The notes beneath the pieces were generated by a model that worked only from the letters and a program-made list of their open reading frames with translations, did no database searches and had not been told where the DNA came from. Both the position numbers and the translations under genes were made by a program. Below are positions 47,335 through 56,483 of a stretch of 64,000 bases of DNA, piece after piece; the stretch's first letter is position 1; the number at the start of each line of letters is the position of its first letter. This DNA is from Alteromonas marina (GTDB lineage: Bacteria; Pseudomonadota; Gammaproteobacteria; Enterobacterales; Alteromonadaceae), in assembly GCF_000808575.1 (NCBI RefSeq), contig NZ_JWLW01000065.1, forward strand, positions 62,001 through 126,000, written 5' to 3'.

Positions 47335-47447
47335 ATTATCTTTCCTTATCGAGATTAGCGTTTAGAAGAAGAATCTGGTTCTGCGTCGAGTTACTTTAGG
47401 CTTCAAATTGCAGCGAGCTGGGCTTTTAACTGCCGTAAGCTCGTGGC

Positions 47448-48356
47448 TTAAAGAATAGGTAAACTTGTAACACCTAAAATTAGTACCCAAATACCGAAAA
47501 AAAGTTTTAGACGCTGAACCGAAAATGCTAAAACAACAAACTTTGCAATCGTTCCACCGACTATTGCACCTGCCCCAGCAAACAAAACAACCTGCCATAC
47601 CACAGACTCGCTTATAAAAGCGTGATATGGCAATGCAGACCACACAGTAAAAGCCGACAAGATAACCGCGCTGGCAATAGACAAAGTTACATTAAACCCT
47701 CGAATTATGAGGTAAACAGCGACTAACTCTCCTACTCCTACCGAAAGCCACGCGGTGATAATGCCGCCTAAAAAACCAATGAAAGGTAAAAGCAAAAGAT
47801 CTTTCGTATGTAAGTCTTTTTTGAAATGGGTACGCTTCATTAGCGGAATAGAAGCAAATATTGCGATTGCTAATAGAATAGAAAAACTACCAAAAGCGAT
47901 GTGAAGGTTATTGGCCCCACCCCACAAATGCTCTAGAAGCCTTGTACTTTGAGAAGAATACTGAGCGAATCCTATGCCGCATATTGACGAGGGAACCGTT
48001 AACATCAATACACTGGGTAATGCCTTCCAATACTGATCATACTTGTGTTGGTGTTTATAATACGCGGCCCAAGTTAGTGCCCCCGCGGTCATACCACAGC
48101 ATTGTATGGCGAAACTCGTTGCCACAACGCTTTGCGCAGAAAATGACAGGTAGTTAAAAAACGGAACGAAAACCACGCCACCGCCAGCTCCAGTGGCATT
48201 CGCAAATATAGCACCAATAACGCCAAGAACGCTGAAAAGCCCGAACTCTTTAACAAGCTCAATAGGGGCTGGTTGCGCTAGCAAACTGCCGATCCATAAA
48301 AATAAAAGTACTATCAACGCTGTTTTACCAGCGTTTTGCTTGATGAGAGAAATCAC
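47448..48356 (-). CDS. TauE/SafE family sulfite exporter-like permease
   Basis: A 302-residue inner-membrane protein with about eight hydrophobic segments and the family's inverted repeat. GAIFANATGAGGGVVFVPFF in the first half and LGGIITAWLSVGVGELVAVYLI in the second are the recognised glycine-rich signatures of the TauE/SafE (DUF81) transporters. Proposed substrates in the family are sulfite, sulfoacetate and organosulfonates, but this member's substrate is unknown. It is transcribed alone, upstream of the amylase gene on the same strand with a 113-base gap. Confidence 0.9.
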   Translation of the reverse strand: MISLIKQNAGKTALIVLLFLWIGSLLAQPAPIELVKEFGLFSVLGVIGAIFANATGAGGGVVFVPFFNYLSFSAQSVVATSFAIQCCGMTAGALTWAAYYKHQHKYDQYWKALPSVLMLTVPSSICGIGFAQYSSQSTRLLEHLWGGANNLHIAFGSFSILLAIAIFASIPLMKRTHFKKDLHTKDLLLLPFIGFLGGIITAWLSVGVGELVAVYLIIRGFNVTLSIASAVILSAFTVWSALPYHAFISESVVWQVVLFAGAGAIVGGTIAKFVVLAFSVQRLKLFFGIWVLILGVTSLPIL

Positions 48357-48509
48357 ATACGTCCTTAAGGCAGAAAATACGGCAAGTTACACGGCATGAC
48401 TTTTCTAAGTACGCAGCCAACTAGCACCTGTACAATTTTCAAACTATTGTTATCCCACTACGTATAAGGTTTTACTTACACAGATATCATATACAGCATT
48501 TTAAAAAAC

Positions 48510-48992
48510 ATGGTTGAAGTATCTACATTTGAGCACCAGGTGCAACTGCATCTTTCGCCAAACCGCTCAGCAACATGGCAACAGACAAAGCACCTTATTG
48601 CAGCTTTTGCCCTTTTTATCAGCTCGATAGCTATTGCTTGGTCACTGGCCGGTGCGTGGGTCATATTACCTTTTGCAGGATTGGAGGTCGGGTTACTGGC
48701 ACTGATTATGTATTTGGTTTCTAAAGCAACATACCGCTGGGAGACGCTCTTAATTTCATCAAACAGCATTCAAGTCACTAGCTCAAACGGTATCAGCATA
48801 GAATTCTTCCGCCCTGATACGTACTTGTACTATAAAAAAGACTTGAGCTTAAAATGTGCGCCACAGCTTGTGCTACAAGCCCCTCTGCAGCAATTTGAAG
48901 TGGGATCATTTTTAAATTTAGAAGACAAAGAGCGTGTTCATGAATGTATGCAAAAGGCGGGGATCGCAGTATGTTCGAATAAGTGGTGGTAA
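48510..48992 (+). CDS. DUF2244 family membrane protein
   Basis: A 160-residue protein with two transmembrane helices (about 27-45 and 50-68) after a short N-terminal segment and before a soluble domain (WETLLISSNSIQVTSSNG ... LEDKERVHECMQKAG). This is the DUF2244 pattern of small proteins often found near cytochrome c oxidase genes in other proteobacteria; here no oxidase gene is near. The function is unknown. Confidence 0.8.
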   Translation: MVEVSTFEHQVQLHLSPNRSATWQQTKHLIAAFALFISSIAIAWSLAGAWVILPFAGLEVGLLALIMYLVSKATYRWETLLISSNSIQVTSSNGISIEFFRPDTYLYYKKDLSLKCAPQLVLQAPLQQFEVGSFLNLEDKERVHECMQKAGIAVCSNKWW

Positions 48993-49132
48993 TTCGTGTT
49001 GCTTTGAAATGCAACCAATGCGTAAGGCTCCTTATCGTACATGACACAAAATTAATGATCATTGTGGCTATTTTCGACTAATTAGATATAAGACGCAGCT
49101 ATAACGAGTTGCGACCTAATGAGGGTTACACT

Positions 49133-49378
49133 ATGAACTTATACATCGAGTCACTAGAAGGCGGCAATTACCTCGCATCAACCGGTATGGGCGCCTCACG
49201 CACCTTGGTTCGCGACAACAAGTCACAACCTAAAACGTTTCACTGTTTGAACGAGATTAGGGAGCATTTTGACTCTCAAGCCTTTGAGAAAGTTTGGCTC
49301 CGTCAAAGCACACCGTATGAAGAAATGGTTGGTCAAACCGATCATCCCGGTGCGTTAGAGCTTGAAATTGAGTGGTAG
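49133..49378 (+). CDS. DUF6482-type small protein
   Basis: An 81-residue protein starting at the ATG at 49133 behind GAGGG; a TTG eight codons earlier is less likely. The sequence (MNLYIESLEGGNYLASTG ... FHCLNEIREHF ... VWLRQSTPYEEMVG) resembles a small cytoplasmic family listed as DUF6482 in gammaproteobacteria. It has no known function. The closing segment LELEIEW is typical of its compact beta fold. Confidence 0.7.
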   Translation: MNLYIESLEGGNYLASTGMGASRTLVRDNKSQPKTFHCLNEIREHFDSQAFEKVWLRQSTPYEEMVGQTDHPGALELEIEW

Positions 49379-49558
49379 CGACTTGCAGGTGTCCTAGCAA
49401 GTAAGACCAATAGTTTTCAATATTCCATGCACCACTTAGCACGTTTTTTGCGTACAACTAATGTGACGTAAATTAAAACGGTATTTTATTGAATTAGAAA
49501 CAGTAAGAATGGTCTTCTTCTGTAGTTAATAAAATACCTACATGCTAAGGAGAATTGC

Positions 49559-50131
49559 ATGAAAATAAGTAAGTTAGCTATTAAATCTGTGTTTGTGGCT
49601 GCCGTGTTAGCCTTGACGGCGTGCGCTTCGATGGGCGACGGAACTGTTGCTGAAAAGCGACAAGCTATTTTAGATATGCAAAATAACGCGCTTGCCCGCC
49701 TTTATTCTGAAAAGCCCGATACGCGCTCTCAGGTAAAAGACGCTGCCGGCTACGCCGTATTTACCAATGCTAACATCAACGTATTCTTTGTGGCGGCGGG
49801 CACAGGCTACGGTGTTGTAAACAATAATGTAACCGGCGCAAAAACATATATGAATATGGCCGAAGGTGGCGTAGGCCTTGGCTTAGGCGCAAAAGATTAC
49901 CGAATTGTTATGGTTTTCCACACACAAAAAGCGATGAATCACTTTATTGAAAATGGATGGACCGTAGGTGGTAACGCGGATGTAGCAGCGAAAGCCGGTA
50001 ACAAAGGCGCATCTGCAGAAGGCGAAGGCTACTTGGGTAACGTCACAGTGTATACTATGACTGAAAGCGGCCTTACATTACAGGCAACTGTTAAAGGCAC
50101 GAAATTTTGGGTAGATAAAGAACTAAACTAA
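49559..50131 (+). CDS. SYLF-domain (YSC84-like) lipoprotein
   Basis: A 190-residue lipoprotein. The signal peptide ends in the lipobox LTAC, and the mature chain is a SYLF domain, a phosphoinositide/lipid-binding fold known from yeast Ysc84 and bacterial homologues. Its glycine-rich segments GYAVFTNANINVFFVAAGTGYGVV and MAEGGVGLGLGAKDYRIVMVFHT are clear. In bacteria these are periplasmic or outer-membrane-attached proteins of uncertain role. CTAAGGAGA precedes the ATG. A good terminator follows, so it is monocistronic. Confidence 0.88.
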   Translation: MKISKLAIKSVFVAAVLALTACASMGDGTVAEKRQAILDMQNNALARLYSEKPDTRSQVKDAAGYAVFTNANINVFFVAAGTGYGVVNNNVTGAKTYMNMAEGGVGLGLGAKDYRIVMVFHTQKAMNHFIENGWTVGGNADVAAKAGNKGASAEGEGYLGNVTVYTMTESGLTLQATVKGTKFWVDKELN

Positions 50132-50435
50132 TTCTGCCCTAACTATTCCTAACCATATTAGCGATTAGCGCTCCAACACACCGAAGGCCTCTTGAATGCA
50201 TGAGGCCTTTTTATTTTTTCTGCACAACTGCCCGCTACCGCTCTAAAACTTTAGGCTGTCTGCATCACAGTAATAAGCAGTGTCGTGTTCCCCATAGCTT
50301 CTCTTACCACCGCCGTGTATACGAAAGTCTAAATTTAGGGGGAAACCCTCATAACTGAATTGAACACTCGTGACTACGCTTTACTTGTAAAAGGCTCGCT
50401 TAGCAGCACGCTAAGCCATAAACGAGGGTTTCATC
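50132..50435. other. Intergenic region with two-state leader upstream of PEP-CTERM-like gene
   Basis: After the terminator, the leader has GAAACCCTC (50342-50350) complementary to GAGGGTTTC (50424-50432). The latter contains the GAGGG ribosome binding site of the next gene. CCCT within the first arm can instead pair locally with AGGG (50337-50340). Between the arms lies a hairpin, GCTTAGC (50398-50404) with GCTAAGC (50410-50416). It resembles a translation-controlling RNA switch, provided the transcript starts upstream of 50337. Confidence 0.45.
50184..50219 (+). terminator. Terminator after SYLF lipoprotein gene
   Basis: AAGGCCTC (50184-50191) pairs with GAGGCCTT (50202-50209), 10-base loop, and runs into a stretch rich in T to 50219. 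Confidence 0.9.
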
Positions 50436-51425
50436 ATGCAACCACAAAACAACAAAGTGATAAGAGCAGTAGTAAGAACGATATTAACGAGCGCATTGTT
50501 CGCTTCGGCGACGGTAGGCTTTTCAACTAACGCGGCAATAATAGGCAGCAGTTATGGGAATGCAGTCCATGTCGATCTTTCCATTACAAGTAATGTAGGA
50601 GGTATGGTCTCTGCAATCGCTAACTCAACTATCAACTTAGCTCATACCAGCGGTAGTGCTCCTGAAAATTATTCACAGATTGACACTATCATTGGCGCAA
50701 GCGCAGATGCTTCGGGTACGTTGGGCAGCCCCATCGACGTTACAGAGTTTGATGGCGCGCTATCCACCGCCATTATTGAAGGCGAATCTCAATCGTCTTT
50801 AACGAGTTTTGTTCCGGCAAGCTTTTTTACGTCAGGCCGCGGAACCATAAACGACCTTAATCTTGACTTATTTTCAGACTTACTTGGAATAAGTGGCTTT
50901 TTAACGCTAAGTGCTGATGTACTTTCCACAGTCTCGCAAATTGACGGAAACGCCACGACCGGCTCAAACGTGAATCTATCTACAGCAGGTTCATCAGACA
51001 TCGTGGATGTGGAAGTGAATCTTTGGGGAAATACCGTAACGGCTACTGCACTTGAAAATCAGTCTCTCTTTGCAGGTTTGAATATCGCTGACTTTGGCTT
51101 GGGAATATTTGTTAATGAAGTCGAAACGTCGTGTTCCAACACCTCTTGCACTGAATCGCGCAACGCGGTTAGAGTATCTTTTGATGATTTCTCACTCAAT
51201 GCATTTTACGATGCGCTATTCCCTGCTGGCGGGCCGTTAACCGGGCCTGTGTTTAACTTGACCAACAACCCGATTGTCAACGGCGAGATCATTTTAGCTA
51301 GCTCGTTTGCTACAACCTCTTCTTCAACTGAGGTAAGTGCACCCTCTACGTTTGCAATTTTTATTTTCGCAGTAGGCTTATTGAGTGCAAGAAGATTTAA
51401 TAAACACAAAATGCTACAGAAATAA
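50436..51425 (+). CDS. Exported hypothetical protein with PEP-CTERM-like C-terminal sorting signal
   Basis: A 329-residue protein with a signal peptide (about 1-34) and a mature part rich in Ser, Thr, Asn and Ala with beta-rich low-complexity character (FNLTNNPIVNGEIILASS). The C-terminus has a tripartite sorting signal: the short motif APSTF, a hydrophobic helix (AIFIFAVGLLSA) and a basic end (RRFNKHK). This is the layout of exosortase substrates, though the motif differs from canonical PEP. The lectin gene at 60586 has the same APxTF form. No exosortase gene is in the window. The body resembles no family I know. Confidence 0.75.
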   Translation: MQPQNNKVIRAVVRTILTSALFASATVGFSTNAAIIGSSYGNAVHVDLSITSNVGGMVSAIANSTINLAHTSGSAPENYSQIDTIIGASADASGTLGSPIDVTEFDGALSTAIIEGESQSSLTSFVPASFFTSGRGTINDLNLDLFSDLLGISGFLTLSADVLSTVSQIDGNATTGSNVNLSTAGSSDIVDVEVNLWGNTVTATALENQSLFAGLNIADFGLGIFVNEVETSCSNTSCTESRNAVRVSFDDFSLNAFYDALFPAGGPLTGPVFNLTNNPIVNGEIILASSFATTSSSTEVSAPSTFAIFIFAVGLLSARRFNKHKMLQK

Positions 51426-51503
51426 CGTTTGAAAATCTCAAGGCAGAAGGAGCAAGTCTACGGTTTCTCTCTTTCTTGCCTTGAGAATCATATCGCTCAC
51501 ATT

Positions 51504-51704
51504 TTACTGAGCACGGTTTTCCTCAATCTGCATCCACTGTGCTCTTGTACAATTCTCGAGAAGCTCAAATGCTTCAACAACCATATCTTCTCCTTGTATA
51601 AATGGATGTGCCTGATTATCTTTCCTATCCGTTAACGCCTTAAGCTTATCTCTTGTTCCGTCTCTTCCAGGGTGATTTGACAAAAATACATCAATATTTT
51701 GCAT
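51504..51704 (-). CDS. Small hypothetical protein, upstream of and divergent from parA
   Basis: An open frame of 66 residues from a Met at 51704. An earlier start at 51779 gives 91 residues but overlaps the parA start. The sequence (QNIDVFLSNHPGRDGTRDKLKALTDRKDNQAHPFIQGEDMVVEAFELLENCTRAQWMQIEENRAQ) has a plausible helix composition and no hydrophobic segments. No convincing ribosome binding site is visible before it, so it is only a probable gene. Confidence 0.4.
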   Translation of the reverse strand: MQNIDVFLSNHPGRDGTRDKLKALTDRKDNQAHPFIQGEDMVVEAFELLENCTRAQWMQIEENRAQ

Positions 51705-51755
51705 AAGGACTTTTAATTGGGCATATTTTAAACACAACTGACGAAGGGATTTCTT

Positions 51756-52529
51756 ATGATAATCGTGGTGTTTAATCAAAAAGGCGGCGTAGGCAAATCG
51801 ACCATTAGCACCAATTTAGCTGCGCAAAGCGCTAAGCTGGGTCATAAGACCTTATTGGTAGACTTAGACGCTCAGGGAAATAGTACTCACTACGTGGGAT
51901 TTAACGTCAGTGAAAAAAGCCTTACCGTGGCCGATATGTTCAAACAAGTGGTTGGCATTTTCAGAACAGCCAAGAAGCCTAACGCGTTCGTGCATGCAAC
52001 GCCTTATGAAAACCTCTTCGTTATGCCTTCTTCTCCTGCGTTGGCAGAAGTCGAGCGAGAGCTCGAGTCACGATACAAAATTTTTAAACTTAAAGACGCG
52101 TTAAAGGAGTTAAAAGACGAATTCGACAACATTTTTATCGACACGCCTCCTAATTTTAATTTTTATTCTAAAGCGGCACTTATTGCTGCTGATGGCTTTT
52201 GCGTCCCCTTTGATTGCGACGACTTCTCGGCACAGGCAATTGAGCGTTTACTTGAAAATGCAATGGAACTAAAAGAAGACCACAACCCTCAACTGCGTTT
52301 GTTGGGTATTGTTGTTAATCAATTCAATAGCCAAGCAAAGCTTCCAAGAGAGTTAATTGAGACACTTAAGCAGCAAGATTTGCCAGTGTTAGAAAGTTAT
52401 ATAAGTGCCACGGTAAAAGTGAAAGAGTCTCACTCTAAGCGAATGCCGCTGCCTTTCTACTTACCTAAGCACAAAGTGACGAATCAAATTGCGGCTTTAT
52501 TTGAAGAACTCAATGCGAGCAAAACCTAA
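51756..52529 (+). CDS. ParA-family ATPase (orphan)
   Basis: A 257-residue deviant Walker ATPase. The P-loop NQKGGVGKST at residues 7-16 with signature Lys9, a Walker A' (LLVDLDAQGNSTH) and Walker B-like IFIDTPPNF are present. ParA proteins segregate chromosomes, plasmids or protein clusters by nucleoid-bound gradients. No ParB gene or centromere-like repeat cluster is adjacent, so this is an orphan, likely positioning some other cargo. It may be transcribed divergently from a small hypothetical gene that overlaps its promoter. Confidence 0.85.
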   Translation: MIIVVFNQKGGVGKSTISTNLAAQSAKLGHKTLLVDLDAQGNSTHYVGFNVSEKSLTVADMFKQVVGIFRTAKKPNAFVHATPYENLFVMPSSPALAEVERELESRYKIFKLKDALKELKDEFDNIFIDTPPNFNFYSKAALIAADGFCVPFDCDDFSAQAIERLLENAMELKEDHNPQLRLLGIVVNQFNSQAKLPRELIETLKQQDLPVLESYISATVKVKESHSKRMPLPFYLPKHKVTNQIAALFEELNASKT

Positions 52530-52544
52530 CGCTAACAAGTTTCG

Positions 52545-52784
52545 CTAAACATCAATATCAATATGCTTAAGCCCACCCTCGCTGTTACCTCGCTCTTTAT
52601 CTTTCGAGTTTTCAGCTGATTTTTCGATAATCTCAGTTCGCTTCACGTCTTGAAACTGATCGCGCTCTTCTTCACTGAAATGCTCGGACTTTTTGGTCTT
52701 TTGCACTTTCTTCACGCGGTCGTCCGTCTCAATCGGCACTTTTGTGTTGCGAGGCAAAATGGGAAACAGTAGATCGTTGCTCAT
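52545..52784 (-). CDS. Small charged hypothetical protein
   Basis: A 79-residue, highly charged protein (Lys/Glu/Asp/Ser) starting at 52784 with GGAGG five to seven bases upstream, a strong ribosome binding site. The N-terminal block NDLLFPILPRNTKVPIETDDRVKKVQ is followed by a likely helix (EHFSEEERDQFQ) and a disordered tail. There is no family I recognise. It converges with parA, 15 bases apart, so it could be functionally linked or merely adjacent. Confidence 0.6.
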   Translation of the reverse strand: MSNDLLFPILPRNTKVPIETDDRVKKVQKTKKSEHFSEEERDQFQDVKRTEIIEKSAENSKDKERGNSEGGLKHIDIDV

Positions 52785-52929
52785 ACGCCCTCCAGAAGTT
52801 TGCATTTGTCTCTATAACTTATCGGCAACGAGTTGCCTAAAATTACGGTTCAAAACTAATTCATAACGAATTGTTTTATTATATACACATTAAATTAGAG
52901 TTAATGTGCCAAAAGAGTTCACTTTAGCC

Positions 52930-52958
52930 TTGCAAATCCTAATTCAAAACGCTAATGT
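52930..52958 (+). promoter_or_regulatory. Possible his operon promoter
   Basis: TTGCAA (52930-52935) and TAATGT (52953-52958) are separated by 17 bases and lie about 36 bases before the leader peptide start. This is the best-placed candidate; others in the A+T-rich stretch upstream cannot be excluded. Confidence 0.4.
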
Positions 52959-52994
52959 TTCAGCCGTTCGAAATTAGGAATTAAAATTTTCAAA

Positions 52995-53039
52995 ATGATC
53001 AACTGCGCGACGAAACATCACCATCACCACAAAGCATAA
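52995..53039 (+). CDS. hisL: his operon leader peptide
   Basis: A 14-codon frame reading Met-Ile-Asn-Cys-Ala-Thr-Lys-(His)5-Lys-Ala-stop. Five consecutive histidine codons occupy 53016-53030. Ribosome stalling at these codons when charged tRNA-His is scarce would favour the antiterminator in the following leader RNA. Enterobacterial hisL has seven His codons; five is a variation seen in other genera. Confidence 0.9.
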   Translation: MINCATKHHHHHKA

Positions 53040-53054
53040 CCTTTCAGGTTCGTG

Positions 53055-53133
53055 CTGGAAGGTCTATGTATCCTTCCAGTGGCGCAGATAAAACAATTTC
53101 TCGACCCTCGGAAGGAAACTTCCGGGGGTTTTT
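53055..53133 (+). terminator. Histidine attenuator: pause hairpin, antiterminator and terminator
   Basis: Element A:B is CTGGAAGG (53055-53062) with CCTTCCAG (53072-53079). The terminator C:D is CCCTCGGAAG (53105-53114) with CTTCCGGGGG (53119-53128), one T-G pair, GAAA loop, then five T. The alternative B:C pairs CCTTCC (53072-53077) with GGAAGG (53110-53115). The sequence from CTTTCAGG through CCAGTGGCGCA closely resembles the enterobacterial his leader. It controls hisG onward. Confidence 0.92.
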
Positions 53134-53183
53134 CGTTTTAGGCGCAATCAAAAGTTAAAACACAACGTGTAAGGAACGTTTCA

Positions 53184-54086
53184 ATGAGTAACAGCAAAAG
53201 ACTTCGAATTGCCGTACAGAAATCAGGTCGATTGAGCGATGACAGCATTGCCCTACTGAAAGCTATAGGCATTAAACTCAATATTCGTGATCGCCTGCTG
53301 ATTGCGCATTCTACGAACCAGCCTATTGATTTGCTTCGCGTGCGTGACGACGATATTCCAGGTCTTGTTATGGATGGTGTAGTAGACCTAGGCTTTATTG
53401 GCGAAAATGAGCTAGAAGAGAAAATGCTAGAGCGTAAAGCTGCGGGCAAGCCATTCGAATATGAAGTATTGCGTCGTCTAGACTACGGCGGCTGCCGCCT
53501 GTCTATTGCGGTACCTAATGAGATGGATTATCAAGGAATCCAGTCGCTAGAAGGCAAAAAAGTAGCAACAACTTACCCCTACCTACTTGAGCGCTACTTC
53601 AAAGAACAGGGCATAAATGCAAAGGCTGTAATGCTACAAGGTTCTGTGGAAGTGGCCCCACGAGCAGGTGTAGCTGACGCTATCTGTGACCTTGTATCTA
53701 CCGGTGCAACCCTTGAAGCTAACGGTCTTGTTGAAAAAGACGTTATTTTCCGTAGTAAAGCGGTACTTATTAAGCGCGCTGATGGCGAGCTTAGCGACGA
53801 GAAAGAAACACTGGTTAACCGACTAATGCCACGTGTTGATGGCGTGTTACTAGCAAAAGAAAGCAAGTACATCATGCTACACGCACCAAAAGCGTATTTA
53901 GAGCAGGTGAAAAGCCTACTTCCAGGTGCTGAAAATCCAACGGTGCTGCCACTTGCTGGAAATGAAGAGCAAGTTGCTATCCACGTTGTTTCTACAGAAA
54001 CCTTATTCTGGGAAACCATGGAGAAACTTAAAGCCCTTGGTTGTAGCTCTATTCTTGTAATGCCAATCGAAAAAATGATGGGCTAA
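53184..54086 (+). CDS. hisG: ATP phosphoribosyltransferase (long form)
   Basis: The first enzyme of histidine synthesis: it joins ATP and PRPP to N1-(5-phosphoribosyl)-ATP and is inhibited by histidine. At 300 residues it is the long HisG form with a C-terminal regulatory ACT-like domain (about 225-300), so no HisZ partner is needed. The blocks [23 protein letters not shown] at the N-terminus and [30 protein letters not shown] (PRPP-binding) identify it. AAGGAACG lies upstream of the ATG. It is first in the operon behind the attenuator. Confidence 0.97.
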   Translation: MSNSKRLRIAVQKSGRLSDDSIALLKAIGIKLNIRDRLLIAHSTNQPIDLLRVRDDDIPGLVMDGVVDLGFIGENELEEKMLERKAAGKPFEYEVLRRLDYGGCRLSIAVPNEMDYQGIQSLEGKKVATTYPYLLERYFKEQGINAKAVMLQGSVEVAPRAGVADAICDLVSTGATLEANGLVEKDVIFRSKAVLIKRADGELSDEKETLVNRLMPRVDGVLLAKESKYIMLHAPKAYLEQVKSLLPGAENPTVLPLAGNEEQVAIHVVSTETLFWETMEKLKALGCSSILVMPIEKMMG

Positions 54087-54099
54087 AAGGCAGGCAATT

Positions 54100-55404
54100 A
54101 TGATTACTTGGTCATCTCTTTCGGTAAATGAGAAAAAACAGGCGCTAGCCCGCCCGGCTATGGCCAATAGCCAACAGTTAAAGCAGACCGTGGGCGACAT
54201 TATCGCCCGCGTTGAAAAAGAAGGCGATGAGGCAGTACTGGATTACACACGTAAATTTGACTGCCCAGACTTAACTAGCCTTGTCCTTTCACAAGAAAAC
54301 ATTGATGCTCTTGCTGCGAAGGTAACGCCAGAGGTAGCAAGTGCTATCGATACTGCGTTCAACAACATAAAAATGTTTCACGAAGCGCAAATGCCTAGTG
54401 ATATCGCGCTAACCACAACGCCTGGTGTTAAATGCGAGCTGCGCTTCACCGCCCTTGATGCAGTGGGTCTTTATATTCCAGGCGGCAGCGCGCCGCTTCC
54501 TTCTACCGTATTGATGCTAGGCGTACCTGCATTGGTGGCGGGCTGCGAAAATAAGCTACTTTGTACTCCACCAAACAAAGAACAGCTTATCGCGCCTGAA
54601 ATTGCGTATGCGGCCAGAAAATGCGGCATCGACAAGATCTTCTTGTGTGGTGGTGCCCAAGCAATCGCCGCTATGGCCTTGGGAACAGACAGCGTTCCTC
54701 AAGTAGATAAGATTTTTGGCCCGGGTAACAGCTTTGTAACTGAAGCTAAACAGCAAGTAAGCCAACGTGCTGATGGTGCAGCTATTGATATGCCGGCCGG
54801 CCCATCAGAAGTGTTGGTACTTGCTGATGAGTTCGCAAACCCTGAGTTTGTAGCGGCCGATCTGCTTTCCCAAGCCGAGCACGGTCCAGACTCGCAGGCT
54901 ATTTTGGTGTCTAACTGCGCTGCGCTTATTGAAGAAGCAAAAGCCGCGGTTGAACGTCAATTAGCAACCCTATCTCGCGCTGAGATTGCACGCCCTGCTA
55001 TGGAAAATGCGCGTTATATTTTGGCTGATTCCATTGAGCAAGCCATTGAAGCAAGTAACGCCTACGCCGCTGAGCACTTAATTGTACAAATAGAGAATGC
55101 CCGTGATTATTTGCCAAAAATTAAATACGCAGGCTCTATATTCCTAGGCCCGTGGTCACCAGAATCTGCAGGTGATTACGCGTCGGGCACAAACCACGTA
55201 CTGCCAACCTATGGCTATGCTAAGAATTACTCTAGCCTTGGATTATTAGACTTTATGCGTCGCTACACTATTCAAGAGCTAAGCGCAGACGGCATGCGTA
55301 ATTTAGGCCCTGCGATTATGGCACTGGCCGCTGCCGAGGGCTTAGATGCACACGAACAGGCCGTTGCACTTCGCATGCAGGCACTTAAGCAAGGAGACGC
55401 CTAA
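54100..55404 (+). CDS. hisD: Histidinol dehydrogenase
   Basis: A 434-residue zinc enzyme that oxidises L-histidinol to histidine in two NAD-dependent steps, the last reactions of the pathway. Key segments are GLYIPGGSAPLPSTVLMLGVPA, FGPGNSFVTEAKQQVSQRADGAAIDMPAGPSEVLVLAD and LLSQAEHGPDSQAILV, containing the conserved Gln and His zinc ligands, and AAEHLIVQIE. It starts 13 bases after hisG and its stop overlaps the hisC start (TAATG). Confidence 0.98.
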   Translation: MITWSSLSVNEKKQALARPAMANSQQLKQTVGDIIARVEKEGDEAVLDYTRKFDCPDLTSLVLSQENIDALAAKVTPEVASAIDTAFNNIKMFHEAQMPSDIALTTTPGVKCELRFTALDAVGLYIPGGSAPLPSTVLMLGVPALVAGCENKLLCTPPNKEQLIAPEIAYAARKCGIDKIFLCGGAQAIAAMALGTDSVPQVDKIFGPGNSFVTEAKQQVSQRADGAAIDMPAGPSEVLVLADEFANPEFVAADLLSQAEHGPDSQAILVSNCAALIEEAKAAVERQLATLSRAEIARPAMENARYILADSIEQAIEASNAYAAEHLIVQIENARDYLPKIKYAGSIFLGPWSPESAGDYASGTNHVLPTYGYAKNYSSLGLLDFMRRYTIQELSADGMRNLGPAIMALAAAEGLDAHEQAVALRMQALKQGDA

Positions 55405-56483
55405 TGTCGGCACTTATCGATAACCTAATTAACGAAAATTTAGTGCCGCTAAAGCCGTATGAATCGGCTCGTCGCTTGTTTTCAGGTGGTCAAGACTGGC
55501 TTAATGCCAACGAGTCACCTTATGCCAACGAATACAGCGTAGATAGCAGCAACTTTAACCGCTATCCGTCATGTCAGCCCGAAGCGGTAGTCAGTGGTTA
55601 CGCAAACTATGCCGGGCTAGACAAATCGCAGCTTATTGTTACCCGCGGCGCAGATGAAGGCATTGAACTGCTTATTCGCACCTTCTGCACGCCGGGTAAA
55701 GACAGCATTCTGATATGCCCGCCTACCTACGGTATGTATGCAATCAGTGCTGAAACCTGTGATGTGGGCATTAAGAAAGTGCCGCTTAACGACGACTTTA
55801 GCCTTAACGTGAATGCTGTATGCGCTGAAGATGACGTTAACGTGATTTTCATCTGTGCGCCAAATAACCCAACCGGTACGCCAGTTGCTCATGAAGACAT
55901 TAAAACCGTGCTCAATCACTTTGCCGATAAAGCACTGGTTGTTGTAGATGAAGCGTATATTGAGTTCGATGCCGACAATACGTGGGCAAATGAAATAAAC
56001 AACTATCCAAACTTGGTGGTACTTCGTACGTTGTCTAAAGCGTTTGCTCTTGCCGGTCTTCGCTGTGGTTTTACACTTGCTCAGGCACCCGTCATCCAAG
56101 CACTACTTAAAGTGATAGCGCCCTATCCCATTCCAGAGCCAGTTGCGCAGATTGCTGCACAAGCATTGTCGGCTGAATCGCTAACGTTACTTGAGCTTCA
56201 GGTGGCTACTATTAACCGGGAAAAAGAGGCCCTAGCCGAAGCGCTGGAATCTATCGAAGGCTTTGAATTAGTGGGTGATAGACGAGCAAACTTTATCTTA
56301 TTCCGCTACGCAAAAGCGCAAGCCCTAATGCAGTACTTGGTAAGCCAAGGCATGCTTATTCGCGATCAATCAAAACAGCTTAACTTACAAAACTGTTTAC
56401 GCGTAAGCATAGGCACTGAAGAGCAAAACCAGCGTTTAATGCAGCTAATTAACGAATTTAAAAATAATGAGGACGCGGCATGA
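55404..56483 (+). CDS. hisC: Histidinol-phosphate aminotransferase
   Basis: A 359-residue PLP-dependent fold-type I aminotransferase making L-histidinol phosphate from imidazole-acetol phosphate. The cofactor Lys is in [17 protein letters not shown], and other family blocks are [22 protein letters not shown] and VVDEAYIEF. It overlaps hisD by one base and hisB by four (ATGA), typical of the tight operon. Confidence 0.97.
   Translation: MSALIDNLINENLVPLKPYESARRLFSGGQDWLNANESPYANEYSVDSSNFNRYPSCQPEAVVSGYANYAGLDKSQLIVTRGADEGIELLIRTFCTPGKDSILICPPTYGMYAISAETCDVGIKKVPLNDDFSLNVNAVCAEDDVNVIFICAPNNPTGTPVAHEDIKTVLNHFADKALVVVDEAYIEFDADNTWANEINNYPNLVVLRTLSKAFALAGLRCGFTLAQAPVIQALLKVIAPYPIPEPVAQIAAQALSAESLTLLELQVATINREKEALAEALESIEGFELVGDRRANFILFRYAKAQALMQYLVSQGMLIRDQSKQLNLQNCLRVSIGTEEQNQRLMQLINEFKNNEDAA

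Noticed and set aside
53016..53030. Five tandem histidine codons, resembling a cloning tag
   Set aside because: They belong to the natural his leader peptide, followed by a full attenuator; not a vector artefact.
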